This document shows positions 26,790-39,268 of a stretch of 64,000 nucleotides of DNA, one piece after another. Below the pieces are notes generated by a model. That model ran no database searches. It was not told the DNA's origin and worked only from the letters and a program-made list of their open reading frames with translations. Positions within the stretch are counted from its first letter, which is position 1; every line of letters starts with the position of its first letter. The DNA comes from Voacanga thouarsii (Eukaryota; Streptophyta; Magnoliopsida; Gentianales; Apocynaceae). A program made the position numbers and the translations under genes. The DNA is taken from NCBI GenBank assembly GCA_026120185.1, contig JANUWF010003377.1, forward strand, positions 2,925,001 through 2,989,000. The letters are read 5' to 3'.

Positions 26790-27003
26790 AAATTGGAAAA
26801 GTCTGTAATTGCTATCAGAGACGTACATTGGGTAAAATTCGCTATGAAATCCTAGCCGCCAAAGAACTCGCGGAATTATATCAGCTTAGGCAAGTCTTAA
26901 ATGACCGACTTCTAAAAAGTCAAAAATTCCTCCTTTCGAAAGTCGAACACGCGACCTCAAGATTAATATGTTGATACCGACAAATTGGGTGGGGCCAAAG
27001 CCC
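26790..27003 (-). mobile_element. SINE insertion with perfect 19-bp target duplication
   Basis: Identical 19-base direct repeats beginning GAGATCTAGATATTCTTTA lie immediately outside, at 26771-26789 and 27004-27022. The 214-bp insert, read on the minus strand, has a box B-like CGTGTTCGACTTTC preceded by CTTGAGGTCG, the usual setting of a tRNA-derived SINE head. The box A region is degraded. The last bases on that strand are T-rich (AATTTT) rather than a clear poly-A. The perfect duplication indicates a fairly recent insertion by LINE machinery. Confidence 0.8.
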
Positions 27004-27639
27004 GAGATCTAGATATTCTTTACTCTCAGTATTCGTTGGAATCGGAATTTCCAATCATGGCTTAAGGTTATAGCAACGAATTCAACAAAGCAGGTGGTGA
27101 CCAGTGAAGGCTTCCATGCTGTAGATCATCCCATTTTGATGGCAAGGTTTTTATGACTTTTCCATTATGCTAAAAATATTTTTGAATGCTGTGACAGTTA
27201 ACTTCTTAAAACAATTAAAATTTAGGATTCTGCTTCTTAGAATCTATTTCTCTTATATACTTATACTACTATTTTAGGATCATTAGCTAAATGCATCCTA
27301 TATTTATTTTCTTTAAAGCTGAAAGAAAATCTTCAAAATGGAATATAAAGATTTTAAAATGCATATGTTTTTTCTTTTTCCCCGAAAGGAGGCCAAATTA
27401 GAAAAAACTCAGTGAATACAAGTCAACCAACAAAATGCTCGAATAAAGAATACTCACAAAAATTTAATGGTATGTTATGAAATCTAAAATTTTGAGACTA
27501 TCAATTTAGTTAGAAGATAGATGTGATTGTTCAATTTTCAAGATTATTTGTTTATCTAAAAAATAAATGCGAATGTTTATTTTTCTAATGTTATTAATTT
27601 TATCAATAAGATAAAGTCCTATTTATTGATAGCTCATAG

Positions 27640-27740
27640 GAGGTGTCTAAAGTGCACGTTTAAGTGCAATTTTAAGAGAAAATTAACTGTCTGGCATGTT
27701 TAAGTGCAATTTTAAGAGAAAATAGCTCATGGAAGGTGTC
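27640..27740 (+). repeat. Short direct duplication
   Basis: The block TTTAAGTGCAATTTTAAG followed by AGAAAAT occurs twice, about 40 bases apart (27658 and 27698), and GTGTCTAAAGTGCA occurs on both sides of the pair. This is a small local duplication next to the FAR1-like fragment. Confidence 0.7.
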
Positions 27741-27741
27741 T

Positions 27742-27918
27742 AAAGTGCATAGTCAACATAACCAAGAATTGGATACTTCCATGATAAGATTTATGCCAAC
27801 ACACAAAAATCTAACTTCAACAATGAAAAGAAATCTTGAAACAAATGATATTGCTGGAATAAGACCAAGCAAAAGTGTAAGACTATTAGAAGTTCAAGCT
27901 AGAAGAATAGTTATCTAA
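27742..27918 (+). pseudogene. FAR1/FHY3-like (MULE transposase-related) fragment
   Basis: A roughly 58-codon frame contains SQHNQEL, FMPTHKNLTSTMKRN and DIAGIRPSKSVRLLEVQA. This is the end of the FAR1 DNA-binding region and its link to the MULE transposase domain (family pattern HNHEL...HR...GIRPS...). Neither the upstream zinc-binding Cys residues nor the downstream transposase core were found, so it is a stranded fragment. It could derive from a MULE transposon or from a host FAR1-related gene copy. Confidence 0.7.
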
Positions 27919-30240
27919 ATTTTGTCTTATTAATGACATTATTTGTATATAAATATTTCAAATTAAAATGAATGGCCGTATGTGATTATAAAAATAGATA
28001 AATATAATAAGAGAATATGTTGATATAACTTAGAAATATTTTAAAATATTAATGCCCATAAATAATTAAAGTAATAATTATTTTCATCATATTTTATAAG
28101 ATTAATTTTGTATTCTTTTAAAATGAATTTTTATATATTATTTGTAAAAAAAAATAGAGCAGTATCTAATTTAAAGTGTCGTATTTAATTTTGAATAAAT
28201 TTAATGTATATCATTTTATTTTTGTCAAATTTTAAATTTATGACAAAAAAATCCTCCTAATTCATTATTAAATTACATACTATTAAAAGAAAGTCCTTTT
28301 CTTATTCTATTAGTTGTAATTTATTAGTACATTGCCAACTAATACAAAAAAAAAAAAAAAAAACCAACAAAGAGATTCGAATCCACAACATGCTTTAAGT
28401 TGCATAACATGGATATTCAGATAAATAAGAAATTATATCCAGATAAATGTAATATAGTGTTTATGTGTACGTGATAATTGGTTATATATACTGAGTTGAA
28501 TTATTTATTTCAAAGGTTAACATGCAAAAGAATATAAATTATAGGTAATATAAGGATTTTGGTAAATTTCAACAATTTGTTTTTCATATAAATGGCTTTA
28601 CTTACTTTTCATATTTATAATTTCTTTAACAAGTAATCAGCAATAATGTTATGAAAATTAATTTATTTAACTTTATTCAATAAATGTTCAATTATCTAAT
28701 TTTAGAAGTAAAACACTAAAAAGAAAGGAAAGAATAAGTTTAAAGGAAATGACATTTATTAAAAGATAATTTTGTATTCACTTAGCTTAAATACTAAATA
28801 ATGGAACCATATCTTTTCTATTATGTTCAAAAATTCATTTAATATTCCATTAGTAAACGATTACTAATGTGGTACAAATGAATTACTAATAGGATTATTT
28901 TATTTTTCATTATTTTTTATATTTATATTGATACTTTATTGGTAATCTCTCAATAGAATTAAAACGACCAATAGAAAAGCAACAGAATTTCAAAGAATGG
29001 AAATATTTATTTTTATTTTTTAATAACCCTTTCGGCAATTAAAACTATTAAAACTTATAACAAAATATTGATTGAATACCAGTTGATATAAGTAGTATTT
29101 ATAATTTTCTTCATAAGTCTAAAACATTTGATGGTGTTTTGTCGATACTTAAAATATTACTATTCATTGCCAATGGATTACTGAAGTTCTTGTTGATTTT
29201 ATATTTCATTTAATTTTTATTTTATATTTTATTGGTAATCTATTGGTAGCACCTTGGTAAAATTTAAATTTTTAACCAATTATTGATGGAATTACCTATC
29301 GACTTTTTATTTTACAAAAACCTATAATAAAAAAGATTCTATTTGTATTCCATTGCTATTTAGTCAAAAATTTATGAAATAAATAGTTTTTTTGGTAGTT
29401 ATTCAAGATCTTTTGGAAATATTGAGAACACAAAACTCAATTTTAATTTATTTATCACTGTTAAATAAAATATTAGTAGTTATTATAATTAGCTTAAAAT
29501 AAAAGATTAATTTTTTAGCTGATCGAAATATATAAAAGGAAAAAATAGATCGAAAGGACTCAAAAGATTATGGTTGATTGTTTTTTTTTTTTTTGGGCTA
29601 ATTATTATGGTTGATTTTTTTTTTTTAAAAAAACTTTTTAAGTTGATTGAAATATATAAAACAAAATATTTTGAATCCTTGAGATAGTCATTTATAGTTT
29701 AGTCATTCAAATATTTGTGTAACTAAATCATTCAAAATATTTTTTTTCAATTTTTTAAATCAATTGCCTTTAAAAAAAATTCAAATTAGAAGAGATAAGT
29801 CTTTGAAAGTCCTAAAATATCCTATCGATTGTGGATGTAATCAAAGAGCGTATATATATAGATTGTTCTAAAACGTAGTCGACATAGATACATTCAATAA
29901 TCTATTAATATTGACGTAGCAAAAATAAAAAAGTTACAGAGTTGAACTTTTCTTAAAGCTTTAGTCGACTTTAGATATCTAACTATCAATTTTTATCGAT
30001 ATATATTTTTTTCTCTTTGGGTTTTGCAAAGTCTACGTTATGTACGAATTTAAAAATCTATGTTTTGATTAGTGAATAAATGAAATTTAAAATAATCACA
30101 GTCAAGTTGATAAATAGACTACTAAAATTTAATATATTAGAAGAAGAACATAATAACGAAATATAAATTGATTCAAACAAGATTAAACTTTAGAAAATGA
30201 TAGCATAACATAGATAGATTGATTCAAATAGCGATAGATT
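27919..30240. other. Intergenic, AT-rich, with scattered TTGGTAAT-like words
   Basis: No gene is supported. Between about 28850 and 29290, words such as ATTACTAAT, TTGGTAATC and ATTGGTAG recur in both orientations, a weaker echo of the motif zone at 11391-12075. It may be the subterminal part of another, older CACTA copy. A lone box B-like GGATTCGAATC (minus strand, about 28370-28385) has no box A partner. Confidence 0.4.
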
Positions 30241-30245
30241 AAACT

Positions 30246-30530
30246 TCAAAAGATGAATCATCAATCATGATGACATCGTTGTTTGGAACTTTAGTAATAT
30301 CTTCAAGAATCTCATGGAGATTCGACAATGGCTTCTCATCCTCTAGCACAAGAGCTTGGGTTTCTTTCACCCCCTTAGAAATGAAGAAGAGACTTCAATA
30401 GGACCTTTGCCTCCTCCTTTGGTTTAGCTAGTTGGTCACGTTACTTTTCATACATAGATTCTAGAGTTACTAGAGAGCTAGCATTCTACAAATGGAAAAT
30501 TTCTTTTCTGGTGTGCGTGCCATTGTTTCA
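30246..30530 (-). pseudogene. Unrecognised broken coding fragment with acidic end
   Basis: The minus strand from an ATG near 30523 reads MARTPEKKFSICRMLAL and then breaks. After frame changes it is readable again as VKETQALVLEDEKPLSN and EDITKVPNNDVIMIDDSSF before a stop near 30247. The last segment, hydrophobic V-I-M-I followed by Asp-Asp-Ser-Ser, resembles a SUMO-interacting motif, but that is only a resemblance. I do not recognise the protein. The stops and frame changes indicate decay. Confidence 0.35.
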
Positions 30531-31109
30531 AGTGAGGTATTGTAAAAAAAAAATGGATGTAATAATGTTAAGTAGTATTTGTGTTTATATAGAGAGATTT
30601 TAGTTGGCGGATTGTTTGTTTAATTAACAAAACACGTTGTTTAATAACGTCTTTTTAGTTGATAGTAACCTTGAAATATGCAATTAATTGTTGATATACA
30701 ATCAAGATATACAATTGACAATTGACATTAGAAACACACAAGTTTAGATAAATAGCCTACAAAAATATTCTCACATTTTAAAATTTTAACTTTTGAATTC
30801 AAAATATATTAAAATCTTGATTGTTGATAATATTATCATTTACCTTAAAGTTTAATAACAAAAGACTTATATAACCTATTGTGCATTTTTTGAGTGTTGA
30901 AAATATTATCACAAATCCATACAAGTCAATTTTTAAATTAAAATGCCAAAACACGCAACACACACAATTGGAATAAAGGTATCACTACTAACTCTTTTTC
31001 CATGGTATACAAATAAATGGGATAAACTAACTACAATGGGCAAACTTAGAGAATCAACACAACCCCACACAAGATTGACCATGAGAAAATCAAGGGTGAG
31101 AAATAGAGT

Positions 31110-32215
31110 ATAAGACATGCACCTACCATGAATCCTCCAACATTAACCAAGCACCAAACTAAACCCACAATAGTTAAATTCCAATTATAATACCAAAGCG
31201 GCCACAAATGCAAAATGCACACTCTCTCGAGTTATAAATTTCTTATTCTTAGACTAATTAAATGATATATCTACCTCCCCAATTGAACCCAAGAAGCATT
31301 AAGTGCAAAAACTCCCAAAATTTTGGGAGAACCCAATACCCCTATTTTTAGGTGATATCAAATTCCTAATGATTATCAGGTTCTGATCCCCCAAATCCAT
31401 TCTCAAGTTCATGAAGGAAAAACAAACATTGAACGCAACTGATTGGAATCTAACTGCTAAACCCATCTCTGGAATTGACTAGAAGAGAGTAACCCAAACA
31501 ATGAATCTAATACAATTAAATCAAATAATCATTCAATAGAAATTGATACAATAAAATCAAGTAATCATTCAATAGAAATTGAAATCTAACTTACCAAGAG
31601 TAGATTTAATACATAAACTAACTAGAGTTCAATCCTTCAAGAACAATTAAAGCATTCCATACAAACTGACAAAAGAAAACAAAGGAAAGGGAGTAAGAAA
31701 TGCTCATAGACAAGTTCTCTTCATCTCCATCTTCAATCTTCTTTTAAATCAATCTCCAAATCTCTCAAATCTTTACTCTCTTGTGTGTGGGTGTTATTCC
31801 CTAATGTTGGTCGCCACTCATTATTTCATAAGGTTCTATTTATAAAGCTTGGAAAGCCCTAAAAGTCACTTAAAATCATATATGTGTTTCTATTATGCAA
31901 ACTTGCACGGCATTGTTATACACACTGTTGTTTACTCTATGCTTGCACGGCACAGTCGGACATGATCTACATGGTGCCATGCACTCTTAGCATCTCTAAG
32001 CACAGCCAAACAATACTTTTTTGTTGTATTCTTCTTCTCTATCCTTTTTTCTTAAATTTTCATCCATTTTCATTCTTTTCTTCATTCAATCCTTATTTGT
32101 TTAATCCTACACAAAACAATATAAAATTTTCAGAATGAGTAATTATTCAGACATTATTTTATAATAAATATAGTATAATGTACATAGAAAATAAATGCAT
32201 TATGAGCACTTATCA
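31110..32215 (-). mobile_element. Gypsy (Tat-like) LTR, minus strand, outer end uncertain
   Basis: On the minus strand the LTR starts at 32215 with TGATAAGTGCTCATAATGCA, a start typical of Tat-lineage Gypsy LTRs, directly after a polypurine tract. A TATA-like box (TTTATAAATA on the minus strand, about 31836-31846) sits about 370 bases in. The outer boundary could not be fixed; LTR-like text continues to at least 31110. An internal tandem duplication of about 45 bases lies at 31510-31585. Confidence 0.55.
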
Positions 32216-32232
32216 TTCTCCCACACTTGAAC
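32216..32232 (-). other. Polypurine tract of the Gypsy element
   Basis: Minus-strand GTTCAAGTGTGGGAGAA abuts the LTR start TGATAAG. The AAGTGTGGG core is the usual Tat/Athila-type plus-strand primer site. Confidence 0.65.
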
Positions 32233-34058
32233 CTTTGCTTGTTCTCAAGCAAGCTAAAATTATTTCCAAACAAACAAATAGTTTACAAATAAAATAAATG
32301 AATTAAATCATAGCATATTGGGAAAATTAATAAGAACAAGTCAGAATATATGCAAATAAAGTCACTATGGTAGAGATATTATTCCTTCCTTACCTTAGAT
32401 TTCATCCTAACATTTATCAATCAAAGTCAATACTATGTATATCCATATATTAAATATGACACACCAAGACCATTCAAGTCAAATTAAATAAGTTTATATT
32501 AAATAAATGTGATTCACTCTACTTCTCCAATCAAGAATACAAATGATGTGATTAATACAAGTTAGGGTTAATCGACTCACTCAAGTCCGTGGCTTGCAAA
32601 AGGTACAAATATCACGTGTTACATCCTATTACAACAATATACTACACTTTGATACAACATTTCAACAAAATACTTCAACTTGAAATAGCAAAGTAGAAGC
32701 TTCTCATTTTTCATTATTTTTTTTACAAATGAATACATTTATAATGATTTTGATTTGAATACTCTTTTTGCATCCTTTGCATTTTTTTTCCTTTTCTTTC
32801 CTTTTCTTGCTTTTTTTCTCTTTTGTTTATCATACGTTGTTTTTCGTCATAGGACATGCTTTTTGCATTCCTAAAGCCCTTTTTATCCTCACTTCAGTAG
32901 GCGTATTTTTACATCCTATCTCTTGCTCCTATTTGCTTTTACATTGGATTACAAATATACAATTGAAGATTAATATAATACAACATGGAAAATAAATAAA
33001 TAAATAAATAGAAATTGTCATGAAACTAGAGATAAGCCAACAATCCACACTCTATATTTCATCAAATAATCCTTATCCATTCTCAAATAATCAAGCTTTA
33101 CAATATTTTCAAAGGCATAAATAAGGTTAACCTCACTCCTCAAGTAATTAGCCTATGTCATACCAAATATAAAAGTATACGTAAAATCAACTCTCCTAGA
33201 AAAGTCTTAAGTAGAATTCCCATTCAAAAAGATAAATAATAGCTCCATCAAACTAACAAATATTAGCACATATACCAAAAATTCATGAAAACTAACCCAA
33301 CAATGCAAAAAAATTTAGCTCAAATACAAAAAATAAAAATAAAAATTGTCCAAAAATAAGAAAACTTCCAAAATAATCAATAAAAACTAATAAAGAAAAA
33401 ATTATTGAACCTCTCCCCCACAATTAAATGGGACAATGTCCTTATTGTCCAAAATATATGATACAAACACATATTTACATAATATAAAATAAGAAAATAG
33501 GAAGGAATGGGTAAGTAATACTCCCCGGATATCTTGAAACTCAGAATCCAAAATATATCCAAGAGGTAGTAAATACTACAAAAAATAAAAATAAAACACA
33601 AGTAAAAATGCTAATGAAGGAATAACAAAATGAATTACAAGAACAATAAAACATTTTTTTTTACAAAAAAAAAAAAAAAAAAAACTGAATGACACCGTTT
33701 GAGATTATATAGACGGCATAATTTATTCTCAGTATCTCTACAGTTTTGGTTCTCTGGATTGAGTCGGCACTGTTTGATATGAACTAGACGGTGCCATTTA
33801 TGTCCTGATTCTGCAAAATAATAGGAACAAAAGCAAATAGCACACAAATGCGAGATAAACAGCTACAAGGATGCAATTAAAAAGATTAAAAGATAAATAA
33901 TATACAAAGAAAAATAATACAAATACAATAACAAACAATAAGGATACCACTTGTTATCATAACTAATTAAATCAATTAGACAACAACATTCACTAGTATC
34001 AATATTACAAAGTACAAAATAACAAATTTTATGATATACAATAGAGGGGCAACTCATC
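32233..34058 (-). mobile_element. Gypsy 3' internal non-coding region
   Basis: There is no recognisable pol domain. A second tract resembling the polypurine signal, minus-strand CATTTAATTGTGGGGGAG, is at about 33410-33432, as seen in the long 3' spacer of Tat-type elements. The region ends where Copia element A begins, so this element either inserted into A or was joined by deletion. A T-run and an A-run at 33651-33682 are low-complexity. Confidence 0.45.
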
Positions 34059-34059
34059 T

Positions 34060-34639
34060 CAAATATTTGTATAAACTAGAGATGTGGACATTCTATCAAG
34101 GACATTTCCTGCCCAGTCTGCATCTGTATAACCAGCAATATCTAGATGACCATTCTTGTAGCATAACACTTCTCTCTCTAGGGTAGATTTTAGGTATTTA
34201 AGTATCCGTATGATTGTAGCCATATGTTCTTCGCTAGGAAAATGCATAAATTGGCTCACTACACTAACTGCATACGCTATATCAGGGCAAGTATGTGACA
34301 AGTAAATCAGCTTCCCCACTAGTGTTGGTGTCATTCTTTATTAGCTAGAGCATGACATGAATATTCTCCTAGCTTGTGATTTTAAACCATAGGTGTATTG
34401 GCTAGCTTACAATCAATTAGCCAAACTTCAACTAACAAGTCAAGAACACTCTTTTTTTCACAAAGAAAAAAACCTTGCTTTGATCTGGCCATCCCAATTC
34501 CAAGAAAGTATGTTTACATTCCCCCAGAGTCTTCATCTCAAATTCAATAGCCAATTTATCTTGAAGTCCATAAATCTCTTCTAGATCATTCCTTATGATA
34601 ATCAATACATCATCAACATAGATTATTAATACCATTACC
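34060..34639 (-). pseudogene. Copia element A: reverse transcriptase end and RNase H start
   Basis: This minus-strand segment is the downstream third of element A's polyprotein. Visible are VLIIYVDDVLI (the catalytic YVDD of reverse transcriptase), ATPTLVGKL-like text (as MTPTLVGKL), LSHTCPDIAYAVSVVSQFMH, RILKYLKSTLERE and GYTDADWAGN (first Asp of RNase H). It stops at about 34076, short of the RNase H C-terminus. Its upstream continuation lies beyond element B at 43822, sharing the TTACC duplication. In-frame stops make it inactive. Confidence 0.85.
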
Positions 34640-36464
34640 TGAAGGCATAGAAAGCAAAAAACATAGGGCACACAGCAGAAGCGAAGATAAAAAAACTAGA
34701 AAAACTTAAGAATAGGGGATTCCCGAACAGAGCCGGCACCAGCTCAGGCAGCCTTAGCCGGCACCAGTTGAGCTCTGTACAGGTTCCGAGGTTTAAAATT
34801 TTTTACCTCTTTTCCTCGTTCTAAGAGTTGGCTGGACCAGAATGTATGTTACCGGGGTTGGTACGCTGGTGGAAGCCTCTGGTGCGATTCATGCAAGCCT
34901 CCTACTCCGTCTTTGCATGTAGGTGAACGCCAAACTCTCTATCTTCCAGTATATGGCCTGCCTAATTCCGTTTTGGTGAACAACTACAGACTAAGGAAGC
35001 TTTTTTCTGGAGAGAGACAGAGAGAAAGAGAGACGTCTGGCTATTTTTACAGAGAAGAAGCCGTCTCCAAGAATAACATTATTTTTTTTTCATTCTCCCA
35101 TTTAACCTAAATAAAAACCCTAAGTTAAATTGGATTGGGCCATTGGACTCTTAGTTTAACCTCTTTGGGCTTAATTAATTATTCTAATTAGAACCACATA
35201 AATGACCCAATTAATAATTAATTTTTCAGCCCAAATAAACTAGTCCAATTAATAAGCCTATATTAGTTTAGTCTCAGGTTAATCTTTAATTATTCAAAGT
35301 GGGCCAAAGTCCTGAATAGTTAATTAACCTACTAAACTAATTTAATTAATTCTCTCTCACCATGGACTTTTATTTTATTCTAGCCCAATAATTAAATCAG
35401 GCTACTTGAATAAAATAAATTCTATTTAATTTAAGATCAGTTCCTTAGCTAGTATTTAATTAGGACTCACGGTCTATACTGGGGACCAAAAGACACACCG
35501 CCTTGGCTACTAAAATGACCAAAATACCCTTGTCATATAAATAGCTGTATTTTGCATTTTAAATATTTCCTGATGGTCCTAATATCACCATCAGGAAATA
35601 TTGACCCCAAGGACAATGCTGCATTAGCAAACTCTCTGACCTACAGGTGTAATAACTAAAATACCCCGTTATACATCGTCGTACATTTAGAGAGGAAGAA
35701 GTATACTAACACATCTCTAAATGACATCTACCATCCTTAGGCCTCTAGTCCAATAATCCACGACTTCCTGGATTGTTTTCGCTTTCCAAGGGAGCTACCC
35801 TAAAGCAAACATCCAAATCATGTTTCCCAGGGCCCTGGATATGTAGATCATTCAGACAACCACAAGGAGCGATATAGTATAGAAACTATCTTGTTCAAGT
35901 TTGTCTTAACTAACTAGTCACACATACCCAACATGCAAGTATATTAGCCCTACTATAGAACCTCAACTATAGCATATCAAAATATATACTTCTAGCTTCA
36001 TTAGACCACCAACTTATACTCAAGTCGTAGAGTACTATTCCACGCTGTAGCGGTAGTAGTTTAGGTTTCTACCATATAGTACTTTTAGAAACCACTACTA
36101 CAGGTCATGTTCTACGTATTCGAAATACGCTTATGTCATGAAGTGAGTGAACTACTTACTGGCTAAAGGTAAGCCATTTCCCATTTAGAATTCACAACAT
36201 AATAACCTAGACATGATGAGATTTCCATTCTCAATAATCGGTTAAGAACGAAAGTTTATGTGTTCAGTAACCCGTGATTCATACCTTATTGTGAAAAACC
36301 TCCATTCACATGGACCACTTACTTAAACACAATGGGTCTTTTCCAAACGTAATTGTGCACAAATAAAATTGTAAATTCATAAACAATTTCTAAAACTAAA
36401 TTCTTTTATTAAAACATTTGATATTTACATCAGAAGCCTAGTTTAAGAGGGCATATTCCCAACA
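34640..36464 (-). repeat. Element B 3' LTR (1825 bp)
   Basis: Direct repeat of 42030-43821. It contains a 16-bp perfect inverted repeat with 9-base loop (35562-35577 / 35587-35602). It is longer than the partner LTR mainly because of a ~21-base segment at about 35427-35448 and part of the hairpin that the partner lacks. Confidence 0.95.
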
Positions 36465-36465
36465 A

Positions 36466-36480
36466 TCTCCCACTTGCACT
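36466..36480 (-). other. Element B polypurine tract
   Basis: Minus-strand GTGCAAGTGGGAGAT directly precedes the LTR start TGTTGGGAATATG. GTGGGAGAT is the standard Copia polypurine signal. Confidence 0.8.
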
Positions 36481-36489
36481 CTAAGACTA

Positions 36490-38250
36490 AGTAAGTCCGT
36501 AGGTGCCCACCCCTATGGCGTCTAAATGTCTCTTGAAGACTCTCTCAACCAAAGGCTTGGTGAATGGATTTGCTAGATTGTTCTTAAAGGCGATCTTTTC
36601 CACCACGACTTCCCGCCTCTAGATGAAATCCCGAATCAGGTGGTACTTCTTCTCGATGTGCTTCCCTTTCTTGTGGTTCCTGGATTCTTTGGATTATGAT
36701 ACTACTCCAGTGTTGTTGCAGTACATCACAATCGGCCTGTCCATGTGTAGCACGACTCCAAGTTCTGAAAGGAACTTCCGGAGCCAGACTGCTTCCTTAG
36801 ATGCCTCTGAAGCTACCATATACTCAGCTTCTATGGTTGAGTCAGCAATGCAAGATTACTTGATACTCCTCCATGAAATAGCTCCTCCAGAAAAGGTGAA
36901 GATATATCCACTAGTGGATTTTCTCTCATCCTTATCCTCCTGGAAGTCTGAGTCTATCTATCCTGTAGGAACCAAGTCGTCAGCCCTGTAATTCAGCATA
37001 TAATCTCCCGTTCCCTTGAGGTACTTAAGTATATGTTTTACAACTTGCCAATGAACCTCCTCAGGGTTTGACTGATATCTGCTAACCAAACCTACGGCAA
37101 AGCAGATCTCTGGCCTAGTACCCAATATGGCGTACATGAGACTTCCCACAGGCGTAGGGAATCCTACTCATCCTGTCCTTTTCTTCTTGAGGCTTAGGAC
37201 AGTCCCTTGAAGAAAATGACAACCCATGTCTGCAAGAAATTAGTGCTCCCTTGCATGAGTCCATGCTATACCTGGCCAGCATCTTGTCAATATATGCTAC
37301 TTGGGATAATCCTAACATTCTCTGCTTCCTATTTCTAAGAAGTCTAATCCCGAGAATATAGCTGGCTTCTCCTAAGTCCTTCATACTGAATTGACTAGAC
37401 AGCCAAACCTTTGTAGATGATAATAACCCTACTCATTTCCAATAAGTAGAATACCATCCACATACAAGATAAGAAAAACCACATTAATACCTTCAAGTTT
37501 CCTGTACACGCATAGTTCATCCTCGTTTTGAACAAAACCATAAGACTTTACAGTCTCATCAAAACGAATGTTCCATGCCCTTGATGCCTGCTTAAGTCTA
37601 TAAATAGACTTCTTAAGCTTGCAAACCATATGCTATTGGCCTTTTGCAATAAAACCTTCCGGTTGGGACATATAGATGTCTTCACTAAGATAGCCATTTA
37701 AAAATGCCGTCTTGACATCCATTTGCCATATCTCGTAGTCATAATGGCATGCGATGGTAAGGAGGATACGGATGGACTTAAACATGGCTACCGGGGAAAA
37801 GGTTTCCTCATAATCGATTCCTTCTTTCTAAGTATACCATTTCACCACAAGCTTAGCTTTGAAGGTTTTCACCTTCCCATCTACTTCCCTCTTTCTCTTG
37901 TATACCCACTTTCATCATATGGGTTTTATCCCTTCAAGTAAAGCCACAAGATCCCAAACCTGATTGAGATACATAAACTTAATCTCAGCTTTCATTACTT
38001 TATGCCACAGATTTGCATCAGCATCAGCAATAGCCTCCTCATATCTAGTGGGTTGATAGTCAGAGACCAGCTTAAATGCTTCTCCAGTCCACCTCTCTGG
38101 AACCCTAGACACTCTCCCACTACGGCGAAGATCCATTTGTACAGGCTCTTGAGGCCGTACCTCTTCTTGTTCTACAATCGGGTCAGAAGAAATTGCTTAC
38201 AAAGATAACTTCTCCTCCGATTCCAACCTAGTTGAACCTTTCCTGGAAGT
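36490..38250 (-). pseudogene. Element B reverse transcriptase and RNase H
   Basis: The minus strand begins near 38136 with RRSGRVSRVPERW and the pre-RT segment. The RT follows: KLKKSIYRLKQASRAW (37429-37629), FLILYVDGILLIGNE (catalytic YVDD altered to YVDG), MKDLGEASYILGIRL, MGSLMYAILGTRPEI and HILKYLKGTGDYML. RNase H then reads WRSIK, stop, SCIADSTIEAEYM and NHKKGKHIEKKYHLIRDFI, ending in the usual NPFTKPL. Stops, at least one frame change near 37140, and the Asp-to-Gly change in the catalytic motif make it dead. Confidence 0.9.
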
Positions 38251-38288
38251 ACTTTGATCATCCTCTAGGTATCTAGTATTGGTACTAA

Positions 38289-39023
38289 TCAATACCTTCT
38301 ACCCTTAGGATGATAAAAGTAACCACCCTTTGTCCCTTTTGAATACCCAAAAAAATAGCATAATTCTAATTTTGGTTCCAACTTGTCTCCTTTGACTAGT
38401 ACATAAGCTGGACAGCCACATATCCTAAGATGATTCAGACTTGGCTTACGCCCAGTCCACATCTCATAAGGAGTCCTAGGTACTGACTTGGAAGGTACCA
38501 AGTTCAGAATATATGCCGCTGTTTCTAGGGCACATCCCCAAAAAGATATTGGAAGAGTAGCATGAGATATCATACTTTGGACCATTTCCATTAATGTCAT
38601 GTTCCTTCTCTCAGCTACTCCGTTCTGTTAGGGTGTCCTCGACGTAGAGAGTTGGAATACTATCTTATGATGTACCATGTAGTCCTTGAATTCACCAAGA
38701 AGGTACTCTCCACCATGATCCGATCGTAAAGTCTTGATTAATTTACCTGTCCGACGCTCCACTTCAGCCTTAAACTCGTTGAACTTGTCAAAAGAGTCAG
38801 ACTTGCATCTCATCAGGTAAACGTATCCAAACTTCGTACAATCACCCGCGAAAGTGATGAAGTACTCAAAACCTCCTCTAGTTGGTGTAGACAAGAGACC
38901 ACACACATCAGTGTGAACAAGACTTAATACCTCCTTGGCTCTCTTCGCCTTTGGGGTAAATGACCTTTTGGTCATCTTTCGCATTAGGCAGGACTCACAC
39001 TGAGGCCAATTTTCCAATCTCAA
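38289..39023 (-). pseudogene. Element B integrase
   Basis: Minus-strand frame with the end of the zinc-binding domain (CESCLMRKMTKRSF), the catalytic core starting LVHTDVCG (first Asp), TLRSDHGGEY (second Asp), and after a TAA stop [15 protein letters not shown] (Glu). The C-terminal GKP-type region follows ([32 protein letters not shown]). The stop at 38628-38630 replaces the Gln of the family TPQQNG motif, a single CAA to TAA change. The enzyme would insert the element's cDNA into chromosomes; this copy cannot make full-length protein. Confidence 0.92.
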
Positions 39024-39268
39024 TGAGCCTAAGGCCCATCATGGATCAACCTCTGAATCCTGATTGAGTTAATATGACCCAACCTTAGATGCCAAAAATA
39101 AGAGTCATTGACATTAGTCTTCCTCTTCTTTGTTAAAAGTTCAGATTGAACGTTATTTAATTGATTGTTAATAGGGTTTAAGAAAAATAGATTTCCATAC
39201 ATGTGCCAAATACATAAATTTTTTCCATCTCTATTGATAGAAATACCAAAATGGAAAGATACAGAATA

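Noticed and set aside
28363..28400. A second SINE, suggested by a box B-like GGATTCGAATC
   Set aside because: No box A at the right distance, no tail and no flanking duplication.
33377..34057. Several Phe/Tyr/Ile-rich ORFs on the minus strand suggesting membrane proteins
   Set aside because: Composition follows T-rich Gypsy spacer DNA; no conserved motif.
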